DNA of 64,000 bases, taken from Dactylorhiza incarnata (lineage: Eukaryota; Streptophyta; Magnoliopsida; Asparagales; Orchidaceae). Below the pieces are notes generated by a model. The model saw only the letters and a list, made by a program, of their open reading frames with translations, did not search any database and was not told the origin of the DNA. The stretch lies in assembly GCA_033032865.1 (NCBI GenBank), contig JAWHQI010000049.1, positions 186,001 through 250,000 of the forward strand, written 5' to 3'. Made by a program: the position numbers and the translations under genes. Shown here piece after piece: positions 54,716 through 64,000 of the stretch. Position 1 is the first letter of the stretch. Each line of letters starts with the position of its first letter.

Positions 54716-56423
54716 TGTAACGGCCCACCTGCTTGAGAGCCCGAAGCCCACAGGCCAGACCGTTAACCCTCCGCCAGGAAGGCCGGGCTGCAGCCCGCTT
54801 AGTACACCCCACCAATGGCTGAGCCTGTTTCTCAGCTACAGTGGGATGTTGGCGCCGGTCCTCGATCTCTCGACCCTGGACACCCTTGATGAGCCTCTTC
54901 AAACAGGACTCATCACCAACTGAGCTGCAGCTCAGTTGGTGATGAGTCCTGTTTGAAGAGGCTCATCAAGGGTGTCCGGGGTCGAGAGGTCGAGGACCGG
55001 CGCCAACATCCCACTGTAGCTGAGAAACAGGCTCAGCCATGGGTGGGGTGTACTAAGCGGGCTGCAGCCTGGCCTTCCTGGCAGAGGGTTAACGGTCTGG
55101 CCTGTGGGCTTCGGGCTCTCAAGCAGGTGGGCCGTTACAAAAAAGTGCAGCTCAGTTGGTGATGAGTCCTGTTTGAAGAGGCTCATCAAGGGTGTCCGGG
55201 GTCGAGAGATCAAGTACCAGCGCCAACATCCCGCTGCAGCTCAGTTGGTGATGAGGACTGTTGAACGTGCCTTATCAAGGGAGGTTGGGTGTTCGATCCC
55301 GCCTCCAACAACCTACTGTTGCTGAGAAACAGGCTCAGTGACTTGGTTGGGGTGGCACGGACTGCAGTCCTTGTCTCGACGCCGGAAGGGCGCCATGATC
55401 TGGTCGTGCCGGGTCGTTACATAAAAGTGCACTTTTTTGTAACGGCCCACCTGCTTGAGCGCCCGAAGCCCACAGGCCAGACCGTTAACCCTCCGCCAGG
55501 AATGCCGGGCTGCAGCCCGCTTAGTACACCCCACCCATGGCTGAGCCTGTTTCTCAGCTATAGTGGGATGTTGGCGCCGGTCCTCGATCTCTCGACCCCG
55601 GACACCCTTGATGAGCCTCTTCAAACAGGACTCATCACCAACTGAGCAGCTCAGTTGGTGATGAGTCCTGTTTGAAGAGGCTCATCAAGGGTGTCCGGGG
55701 TCGAGAGATCGAGGACCGGCGCCAACATCCCACTGTAGCTGAGAAACAGGCTCAGCCATGGGTGGGGTGTACTAAGCGGGCTGCAGCCCGGCCTTCCTGG
55801 CGGAGGGTTAACGGTCCGGCCTGTGGGCTTCGGGCTCTCAAGCAGGTGGGCCGTTACAAAAAAGAGTACACCCCACCCATGGCTGAGCCTGTTTCTCAGC
55901 TACAGTGGGATGTTGGCGCTGGTCCTCGATCTCTCGACCCCGGACACCCTTGATGAGCCTCTTCAAACAGGACTCATCACCAACTGAGCTGCACTTTTTT
56001 GTAACGGCCCACCTGCTTGAGAGCCCGAAGCCCACAGGCCAGACCGTTAACCCTCTGCCAGGAAGGCCAGGCTGCAGCCCGCTTAGTACACCCCACCCAT
56101 GGCTGAGCCTGTTTCTCAGCTACAGTGGGATGTTGGCGCCGGTCCTCGACCTCTCGACCCCGGACACCCTTGATGAGCCTCTTCAAACAGGACTCATCAC
56201 CAACTGAGCTGCAGCTCAGTTGGTGATGAGTCCTGTTTGAAGAGGATCATCAAGGGTGTCCGGGGTCGAGAGATCGAGGACCGGCGCCAACATCCCACTG
56301 TAGCTGAGAAACAGGCTCAGCCATGGGTGGGGTGTACTAAGCGGGCTGCAGCCAGGCCTTCCTGGCGGAGGGTTAACGGTCCGGCCTGTGGGCTTCGGGC
56401 TCTCAAGCAGGTGGGCCGTTACA
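54716..56423. repeat. Cluster of nine tRNA-derived SINE-like units, target duplication ATGGA
   Basis: Units of about 215 bp start GCAGCTCAGTTGG (like a pol III A box) and end GGGCCGTTACAAAAAAG. Their order and strand are: 54716-54927 (-), 54928-55145 (+), 55147-55233 (+, truncated), 55235-55430 (+, diverged, with the B-box-like GTTCGATCCC), 55432-55646 (-), 55647-55864 (+), 55865-55993 (-, truncated), 55994-56211 (-) and 56212-56423 (+). ATGGA flanks the whole (54711-54715 and 56424-56428). All frames reported here are translations of the repeat. SINE identity is likely but not proven. Confidence 0.68.
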
Positions 56424-56645
56424 ATGGATGCAACGGCTGCGATGCCATGCTTCGGGAGGCGTGTGGACGGAAAGTAACTATGATGGGTGAGGGTCACACA
56501 CACCACTTCTCCAAGCATCACCACTAGCAATTGCTAGGGCTTCACACACAATGAACTCAGAAAATCACACAAGGAAAATGCTATTCTCACACCACCGCAT
56601 CATTGCACATGAACATCATAAAAGATCTATGACATTAAACTAATC

Positions 56646-58002
56646 TGAAAGTGGAGGTTTTAGTTCTTATTTATCTTATTAAAAGATCTTGTTTAAGTTT
56701 ACTTTCAAAGTAAGTGATATATCTTATTTTTATATATAAGTGAGTTTGCTGATTTCTGATTTCTGTATGAGTAATAAAACTAAACATTTAAAGTGCATCT
56801 AGATAAATACAGTACACAAGGTAAAATAGAAAGATAGAAACAAGCAATCCACAGATGACACAATATATATAGTTGTGCCCCTCAACTGGGTACATCTACG
56901 CTTCTACCCACTGGTAGGAAACCACTAGGAGGTTGTTGATAAGGTTCCCTCACACCAGGTGAGCTGTTGATAAGGTGCTCTAACCAAACTGCAGGTTTTT
57001 GCTAAGGTGCCCTGACACTGGGATTAGCTTTTGAAGGGAGTTATAACCCTGTACAGGATGGGGTAAGGAAGTAAGAGTGAAAAACAGAAGTTGTATTGTT
57101 CTTCTCTGTATAAGAAGACTCTTGAAGATCCTGATTTGAAGTTGAATGGATCTGAATATGATGTTGAGGAAGGCTCCCCCTGTCTGATTAGAGTTGATGA
57201 TAGCTTGTGGATAGAGCTTCTTCTTTTAACTACTTCTTCCTTCTTTTGTAGTGATGATCCTGAGCAAGTAGTTGTGATTTGTGTCTCAGGATGTTTGTAA
57301 TCTGCAGGAAGATGTTAGCAATGAAGAATAGATGAATTTCTTTTTATTTCTGTCGTGTGTTCTATATCTTGCTTTCTCTGTAACTGTCCTTTTATAATCT
57401 GAGAACCTTTTCTCTTAATTTGAATTCTTCTCTTGAGAAGAAGGAAAGAGCTGAGGTCTCCATCAATGCTTTGACTCCTCAAGAGGATAACCTGCCATTT
57501 CTTTTCATTAAAGCAGTTTGCAATGGATAATAGTATTGATTGATCTGCAACGGCTAAGATGAATAGTCAAAAGACAGTGAAAAAAGATATTAAAATAATT
57601 AAGAAAGAAATTCGTCGATCCCAGCTCGACAAATGACTGGTTGAGCTCGCCGTCTGATGTGCTGAGCAATTATCTCTATCTTGGGATTCGTAGACCGCTG
57701 AGATGGCTGATTTGTCGAGCGCCGTTCAGAGAATGCCTGGCCGCTCCAATTGTTCTGACTGGATTCATCGGGCTTAGTTCGCCATTTGCCGAATGCTGTT
57801 CTGAAGATTTGTCAAGCGCTGGTTGACTGGAATTTGTCGAGCGCCGTTCGCCATTTGTCGAACACAGAGAGCTTGTATTATTTTCTTATTTATATTCTCC
57901 GATTCGATCGCATCATATTTAATTTATGTTTTCTAAGTTATTTAGATGACTTATTGATAAGAGGATGGATCCTAACTCAAATCAAAAGCTAAGGTTCCAA
58001 CA
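56646..58002 (-). repeat. Copia solo LTR, target duplication TAATC
   Basis: It starts TGAAAGTGGAGG and ends TTCCAACA on the plus strand, with TAATC at 56641-56645 and 58003-58007. It is related to the C1b LTR (60539-62152), including a minisatellite of the GATAAGGTGCCCT type (56940-57015). No internal sequence remains. Confidence 0.9.
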
Positions 58003-59037
58003 TAATCAATAGTTCATTACAACAACACAAAGAAAACACAAGCACTAGTTTAGACAGGACCAATAGGAAGATGTCACCGCATCTTGGGTTCTCGGCCGGA
58101 ATGAGAGGTTGTCGGGCTCTCTCCGGGCTCGACCCTCAGATGGTGTGTGGACTCGATGGAAGCTGTCACCGCTACAACGACCTACAACACTTCTATGGCT
58201 TCCCACGACGAGGAATGCTTGAACACTTGGTGGAGAATGCTTGCTAACACTCCGGAATGGAAGAATGGTGGTGGAAATCATCGGAATATGGTCTCCTTCA
58301 TGGTGGAGGTGAAGGAGAAGCCTTCAGACCTCAGAAATGGCGGGAAGGACCTGATTTCCCGCTCCCCTCGAGGGCTCTCTCTTTGACTGCGGCTTATCCT
58401 GCTTTTTATACTAAACAGGTAGAAAAATGGTCACGCACGGTCGAACGCACGACCGTGCGTGAACCGTGCGTTATTAAATGATAAGTTCTGACTAGAGGGA
58501 GATGCTGCGCGCCCGTGCGTTTTAATCACGCACGGGCAAATCCTCCCGTGCGTAAAAACGCATGGATAAATTTAGAATGACTAAAAATAGGAGGAAACAG
58601 GTCGACCGTGCATTTTACTCGCGCACGGGCAAATCCGCCCGTGCGTACAAATGCACGACTAAACTCAGATTGTCCATTTTCTACCCAGATACAGACGCAC
58701 GATCGCAACCGTCCGTGTGTGAAGGAAACGCACGACTATGCGATATGCATAGACATAGATTTTGGGTGAAAATGGGACGATCCGGCCACCTGCACATAAG
58801 ACATACAAGCTGGGAATACACCTCCAGCACCAAATAAACACAGAAAATGGATTGGGGAGCACCGTGCGCTTACCCCTAATAACAAGGAGCGCAAATGTAC
58901 ACCGAAACGGGCCTAAGAGTGCACCTAGCAGGGAATAACAAATATGATCGTAAACATGCCTAAAGTGTGGTGCATCGACTAGAAATACGGCCCAGATGAA
59001 TCCATAAATGTGTATATAAATGGGACTCATCAGTGGT

Positions 59038-59396
59038 TCAAGATCTCCTTATCAAAAGATCTGGTGGTTCATGATCTCCTTGTCAAAAGATCATTGGTTC
59101 TAAGAGTCTCCTTATCAAAAGACTCAGGCACAGTAGTGCATTCCTACCAGGTGGTAGAAGAGAGGACTACCCACATTTTGGGGAAACTCTATAAAATACA
59201 TTGTGTCTGTGCTGTGATTTTCTGTGCTGTCCCAGTCTTTAATTCTGCACTTATTTCCTGCATTCTTTATTCTGCCTGGATTGTTAAGCATAACTCCTTA
59301 GAATAATTTATTTTTAAACACGTTTAGGATAGAAATATTTTAAAACTCAATTCACCCCCCTATAGAGGAATCTCAGAGGCACACTGTGCACTTTCA
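59038..59396 (+). repeat. C1 5' LTR, last piece
   Basis: The minisatellite continues (CTCCTTATCAAAAGATC, three copies). TATAAAATACATTG follows near 59188, then the CACCCCCCTATAGAGG stretch typical of this copia group. The LTR ends CACTTTCA and is followed by the primer site at 59399. Confidence 0.85.
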
Positions 59397-59495
59397 ATTG
59401 GTATCAGAGGAAGGTTGATCATTAAGAGACTAACACCTTGATCAAAACGACCTCCTACTCTTATTTCTTTTCTATAAACATATCTTATAAAGAAA

Positions 59496-60512
59496 ATGAG
59501 CACTAAGGATTATGCTTCAACAAGACCTCCAGTGTGTAACTTAAATAAGTTCACACTCTGGAAGGCCTGAATAAAACCTTACATGAATTCCATTGATGAA
59601 GATATCTATGATGTTCTTCTCGCAGGTCCTCATGCTCCAGTCAGACAAAAGGAAGGAGAATCCTCAACAACTGAGGCTGTTCCAAGAAAGGAATGGACAG
59701 AGGCTGAAAAGAAGGTCAAGGCATGCGATGCCAAGGCCATGAATATTTTAGTGTCAACAATGTCAAATGACATCTTCCAGAAGGTTGCTGAATGCCAATC
59801 AGCAAAGGAGATCTCGGATTCACTAACCACAATAGTGGAGGGAAGTGTTGATGAAAGAAAGGACAAAAAGTCCCTTCTCTTATCCCAGTATGATAACTTT
59901 CCAAAGAAGGCTGAAGAATCTGTTGCCAATATGTATGACAGATTCAGTCTTAACATTAATGAGCTCAGAGGCTTAGACAAGGAAATATCCTTAACTGAAA
60001 TTAATGATAAGATTCTCATGTGCTTTCCTAGCTCATGGGATTCAAGGATCTGGGCAATCAGAGAATCCAGATGCCACAGAGAAATCTCAACTGAAGCTTT
60101 GCTAGGAAAGCTTAAGTCCTATGAGATTCTTCTGAAAAACAGGGCTAAGGCTGAAGAAAGGGAGACCTCTCCATCTCCTGTTCAAAGGTCCCTTGCTCTC
60201 AAAGCTGCTGAAGGAGAGTCTTCCACTCTTGAGGATGAAATGTTCAGCCTGCTATCAAAGAGATTCAAGAAGTGGGTAAAGACTGAGGACTAAAGGAGAA
60301 GAGAAAGGGACTCAAGGCCCAGGTATGATAAGACTCCAAAGAAGGAGGTTATCTGCTATACCTGCAACAAACCAGGGCACATTGCTCCTGACTGCCCACA
60401 AGAGCAAAGGGATAAAAGCAACAACAAGAATGAAAAGGAGAAGAAGAAGTCCTTCAGAGGAAAGGACAAGAAGAAAGCCAAAGGCTTTATTGCTGAGACA
60501 TGGAGTGTGGAT
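59496..60512 (+). pseudogene. gag: C1 gag with CCHC knuckle, interrupted
   Basis: The frame starts MSTKDYASTRPP at 59496, has a TGA at 59568 (CGA to TGA fits) and is open from 59583 to a stop at 60291-60293. It covers the copia gag domain (AEKKVKACDAKAMNILVSTM, then the SLLLSQYDNF and ELRGLDKEIS segments, and LGKLKSYE). After the stop the same frame gives a canonical CCHC knuckle (CYTCNKPGHIAPDC) and a Lys-rich tract up to about 60510. There it meets inverted copia sequence. Protease and pol are absent. Confidence 0.85.
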
Positions 60513-60538
60513 ATAATCAACCACGCTTTGATACCAAT

Positions 60539-62152
60539 TGAAAGTGAGGTTAGTTCTTAGATTTACTCTAGAGGGGGGGGGGGGTGTGAATAGAGTATTA
60601 AAAACTTTTCCCTTAATTTTATAGCAGAATTAAAATAGTGATATATATATATGTGTATTGAGTGAGTTATAAAACTAAATAATGAAATCAGCACACAGAA
60701 CAACAACACAGAAAATCACAAGCACAGAGACACAAGGATTTTTATAGTAGTTCCCCAATAAACCTGGGTACGTCTACTCTTCTACCACACTTGGTAGGAT
60801 CCACTAGGTTTTTGATCAGGTGCCCTATCACCAAGGGGTTTTTGATCAGGTGTCCACACACCAAGTGAGATTTTGATCAGGTGCTCTAACCAAACCACAG
60901 GTTTTTGATCAGGTGCCCTGCAATCAATGGGTTAACTTTTGAAGGGAGTTATGACCCTGTACAAGAGGAGGTAAAGAAGGGTTATGAAGTTCTCTATCAA
61001 TATTCTGAGAGAAAACTCTAGTGGATGTTGATGTAGAAAAGCTCCCTCTGTCTGATATGAAATTGTTTGACAGTAGATGGCTGGAAGCTTTCTTTTGAAT
61101 GTATAAACAGATCTTCATGTAGCTGATTAATCTGGAAGAGAATTTTTTTTAGATTATTGTTGCTCTTTTGAAGATCTGATCTTGTAGCTGATGACTGAGA
61201 GAGTAGAGTTGATGTTGTTCTCAGAGAATCTGTGATGTTGTTGAGGAAGAAGAAGATCTGTAAAACTTTTATTCTTATTTTTTCCTATAACTTTCTGAAG
61301 ATTCGTGTTCTTCTCTGTCAGCTGTTCTTCTTTTCTTTTTCTTGCTGTACTGTAATAAACATGTTCTTCTTCCTTTTTCTTTTTCAATATGTCTCTGATT
61401 TGAAGTTTGAATCAACAGAATAAGGAATAAAATATTATGCATTTAATTTTTCCTTGGAACTGCACGCACGACTTTAATTCCTTTATAATTAATGATATCC
61501 TTTTCCGCCAAACGACTATAATCTTGGGAAGAGAATGGAAAGGAATATAATAAGGCAGAAATCTTGTCTTATCTGGAATAATAGATCTATTGGTGTAGAC
61601 AATCTGAGTTCAGAGAATGAATAATATAATCTGTCTGAAATTAATCTGCTGTCATTTAATTCGTCGATCTCAACAAATTTTGTCGATCTCAAGATTTTCG
61701 TCAAACAAAATATTTGAGTTCGTTAACCTCAAATGAATCTGGCTAGAAGAATTAAATTAGTTGAGATGAGAAGATATTTCATCGATCTGAACATCTGATA
61801 CTTGTTCTTCGAACGCAGAGCTGAGTTTGTCGAACTGAGGAATTCGTCGACCGCTGAATTAAATAATTATTGTTGACTGCTGAGCCGCTGAGATGCTGAG
61901 ATGCTGAGATTGAAGATCGTCGACTGCTGAGAGCAAGCCGTTTGCCGAACGCAGAGTGTAAGCCATTCGTCGAACGCAGAGAGCAAGCCGTTCGGCGAAC
62001 GTAGTATTGAGTTCGTCGAACGAAGAACCTGAATGATTTCTTGAGTTCTAACAGCCTAAAACCTTGACCCATAGACTATACATTGGGGTCAACTTGATCC
62101 TAGTCGGCAGATAGTGATCCTAGCCCAAATCAGTAATAGGGTTGTTCCAACA
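60539..62152 (-). repeat. C1b LTR
   Basis: This 1614-bp LTR starts TGTTGGAAC and ends CTCACTTTCA on the minus strand. It has a TTTTTGATCAGGTGCC minisatellite (four copies, 60810-60925), a G run at 60576-60586 and GTTCGTCGAAC-type palindromes (61790-62025, for example 62011-62021). Confidence 0.88.
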
Positions 62153-63230
62153 ATCTCCCCCTATATGGGTTAGGACACTATTTGACAAAAAAATTAAGAC
62201 AAACAGAAATAACAGCAGAACAACAGAGCATATATATCTGATATATTTTAAATATTTCATCAGATATAAAAATATGATACTCTGAGTTCTGAAACATTTC
62301 ATTGAAAATAAAACTGATAAAAACACAATCAGAACCTATGATTTTCTCTGAATTCAGCTTTCTGAAATCTGAATTCTGATATTGTCTGAACTGTATTTGC
62401 TATATTTCAGCTTTCTGAATTGTTAATCTGAACTGAAACTTTATAATCTGAATTTGATAACTGCTCTTTCTTAATCTGCTTTGCTACCAATCAGAATTTG
62501 AATCTGTCATAACATCTTCTCCTAAATCTGTCATAATCTGTATCTGTTGCTTCTTCTATATCAAAAGCTGTATTCTGAATCTGCAATATATGAAGCTTGT
62601 TCATAAATCATTTCTCTCTTTTATAAAATATGTTTGCTTGAGAGCATCTCCCCCGGAGACTGGAGCTTGTTCAGCTTTCTCCCCTTGCCTAGTTCATAGA
62701 ACATCTCCCCCTGAGCAAAAACTGCATCAAATGGTGCTTGTTCATAGAACTGAAAGCATGCTTCTTCATCAGCATTTTCTCTTAAAGCTTGAACATCTTC
62801 AGAGAATAACTCCCCCTGTCAAAAAGGAAAGTATCTCCCCCTGACAACAAGGAGCTTATTCAATACATCTCCCCCTGCCTAGTTTCAGGATGACCTGGAG
62901 CTAGGTCCCTAGAAGAAGAGACTTTTGAGGAGGTAGGGAAGGATGCAACCTTTATATTGCTACTATTCCTGCAAAATAAGATAGAGATCAAGTGCAAAGG
63001 AACTAGAAAGAGAGGCAATTTCGGTAGGCATTCAGCTAAAATAAAAAAGATTTGATTATGAATACAGGTCAGAAATAAAAGCTTCATCAAAACTGGGTTC
63101 GACGAAAAAATGAGTTTTCATCGATCTCGGTTCGACGAACTTGATGACTTCAAGGATCTCCGTTCGACGAAAAACTAGATTTCGTCGAGCTCAGTTCAAT
63201 GAAGAGATGGGATAAGTAGAAAACTAAATT
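62153..63230 (-). other. C1b 3' UTR with repeated polypurine tracts
   Basis: The plus strand shows CTCCCCC tracts at about 62154, 62648, 62704, 62812, 62834 and 62867; on the coding strand these read AGGGGGAG. The one at 62154 abuts the LTR and is the functional candidate. LTR-type GTTCGACGAA motifs recur at 63089-63200. There is no gene. Confidence 0.75.
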
Positions 63231-64000
63231 TTAACAGATTGAATCTCCATCTATCATACCTAGCTGATTTATAATGAAAATGTGTTTCTTTTCATCCAAG
63301 GGCTTGGTGAAAATGTCAGCTCTTTGCAAATCAGTAGAAATGAACTGTAGGCAAATTTAATTTTTATCCACATTATCTCTGATAATGTGGTGCCTAATTT
63401 CTATGTGTTTAGTCTTACTATGGAGAACTAGATTTTGTGCTATAGATATTGCACTAGTATTGTCACAAAATATAATTGAATTATTTAAGTTGACACCATA
63501 GTCTAGGAGCTGATTTTGTATCCACAATATCTGTGAGCAGCAACTGCCTGCAGCTATGTATTCAGCTTCAGCTGTTGATGTAGACACAGATGATTGTTTC
63601 TTACAAAACCAAGACACAGGCCTATCACCAAAGAACTGGCAAGTTCATGATGTGTTTTCCTGTCTACTCTGCATCCAGCATAATCAGAATCTGAGAATCC
63701 AGTTAATTCAAATTCTGATGCTGTTGGATACCAAAGTCCTAGATTAGGACAACCCTTTATATATCTCAAAATTCTGTTTAGTAAAATTAGGTGAGATTCT
63801 TTGGGGTTAACTTGGAACCTAGCACAAATACAAGTAACAAACATTATATCAGGCCTACTTGCTATTAAATAAAGTAAGGAGCCAACATCTGCTCTATATA
63901 CTTTCGGATCAAGAGGTTTCCCTGATTCATCAGCATCAACAACAACATTTGAGGACATGGGTGCTTTCATGGTGGAAGCATCAGACATACCAAACCTTTT
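63231..64000 (-). pseudogene. pol: C1b pol 3' end: RNase H
   Basis: The end of a copia polyprotein is read on the minus strand: VGSLLYLIASRPDI, then DSDYAG in one frame (to about 63660) and SWFCKKQSSVSTSTAEAEYIAA in another, so one frameshift lies near 63660. A TAA at 63357 interrupts before ADIFTKPL. The frame ends at TAA 63233-63231. The acidic residues of RNase H are present. The rest of pol is outside the window. Confidence 0.85.

Larger units (their letters stand above)
49978..59032 (-). mobile_element. E4: pol-less Athila-type retrotransposon, target duplication GTGAT/GTGGT
   Basis: This minus-strand element has its 3' LTR at left (49978-51451), a 3.0-kb internal region and its 5' LTR at right (54488-59032, enlarged by two insertions). 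Flanks are GTGAT (49973-49977) and GTGGT (59033-59037), one base changed. The left LTR edge TAATGCG is TGATGCG with one mutation. The internal region encodes only ORF1. Its LTR start and 3' UTR are related to E3. Confidence 0.88.
54488..59032 (-). repeat. E4 5' LTR, enlarged by two insertions
   Basis: LTR sequence lies at 54488-54715, 56429-56645 and 58008-59032, matching 49978-51451. A 12-6-12 palindrome of the family motif lies at 58432-58461. The inserts are the SINE-like cluster and a copia solo LTR. Confidence 0.88.
47145..60512 (+). mobile_element. C1: Sirevirus-like copia element, 5' part with nested insertions
   Basis: The 5' LTR is about 1.67 kb, in three pieces (47145-47892, 49410-49977, 59038-59396). 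An initiator-tRNA-Met primer site (TTGGTATCAGAGG, about 59399-59411) and a gag gene follow. The element is then cut at about 60512 by inverted copia sequence (C1b). Its LTR hosts the E3-family solo LTR and E4. Confidence 0.8.
60513..64000 (-). mobile_element. C1b: inverted copia piece with pol, LTR and primer site in a row
   Basis: On the minus strand the order is pol end, 3' UTR with polypurine tract, LTR, then a primer site (GCTTTGATACCA on plus, 60525-60537) and about 20 bases of leader. That leader resembles the C1 leader (GGTTGAT). A single LTR flanked by both polypurine tract and primer site is unusual. The piece runs off the window at right. Confidence 0.8.

Noticed and set aside
54924..55010. 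A functional tRNA gene, because of the A-box-like GCTCAGTTGG.
   Set aside because: No cloverleaf or acceptor stem can be formed, and the unit is repeated nine times with a non-tRNA 3' part.
54716..56423. Several open frames of 60-118 codons on both strands in the SINE-like cluster.
   Set aside because: They are translations of the same repeat unit in different orientation and contain no known domain.
56800..57300. The frame 57091-57300 as a small gene.
   Set aside because: It lies inside a solo copia LTR, and the related C1b LTR has stops at the matching place.

Overview
This window is plant nuclear DNA made almost entirely of nested LTR retrotransposons; I see no host gene. The evidence is Ty3/gypsy and Ty1/copia polyproteins with plant-type additions (an archaeal-type RNase H, Athila-type accessory ORFs), tRNA-Asp and initiator-tRNA-Met primer sites, 5-bp target duplications, 73-75 bp and 384 bp GT-AG introns in accessory genes, a tRNA-derived SINE-like cluster, and many nonsense codons that read as C-to-T (or complementary) changes. 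I cannot name the species.

Nesting order. The oldest layer is T1, a Tat-lineage gypsy element (11677-14021 and 43889-47144). Three insertions break it: E1, an Athila-type gypsy element (1-11676, left end outside the window); a composite of two related pol-less elements, E2a/E2b (14022-43883, target duplication CAAGG); and C1, a Sirevirus-like copia element starting at 47145. Inside E2 lie C2, a pol-less copia element (17096-31895, GGCGT), which itself carries the copia element C3 (21088-27818, GGTTC), and E3, a pol-less Athila-type element with open ORFs (34581-42584, AACAT). Inside the C1 LTR lie a solo LTR of the E3 family (47893-49404, GACAG) and E4, another pol-less element on the minus strand (49978-59032, GTGAT/GTGGT). 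The E4 5' LTR contains the SINE-like cluster (54716-56423) and a copia solo LTR (56646-58002, TAATC). The right end (about 60512-64000) is an inverted copia piece, C1b.

Genes. E1, C3 and T1 carry pol, all broken. E2, E3 and E4 have no pol between primer site and 3' LTR; they encode a small CCHC zinc-knuckle protein, and E3 adds an ATHILA ORF-1-like protein. T1 and C2 each carry an intron-containing gene in antisense to the element, with its own promoter-like sequence.

Most interesting signal. The non-coding parts of the four Athila-like families share a layout that proteins do not explain. A hairpin lies just before the polypurine tract and a 9-bp inverted repeat starts at base 2 of the LTR. 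The arm sequences differ between families while pairing is kept. E2, E3 and E4 also share two conserved 3' UTR blocks in the same order, alternating with three polypurine-like copies. Nearly every LTR family also carries its own set of CpG-rich palindromes. In E3 and C2 the same palindromes recur upstream of the accessory gene.
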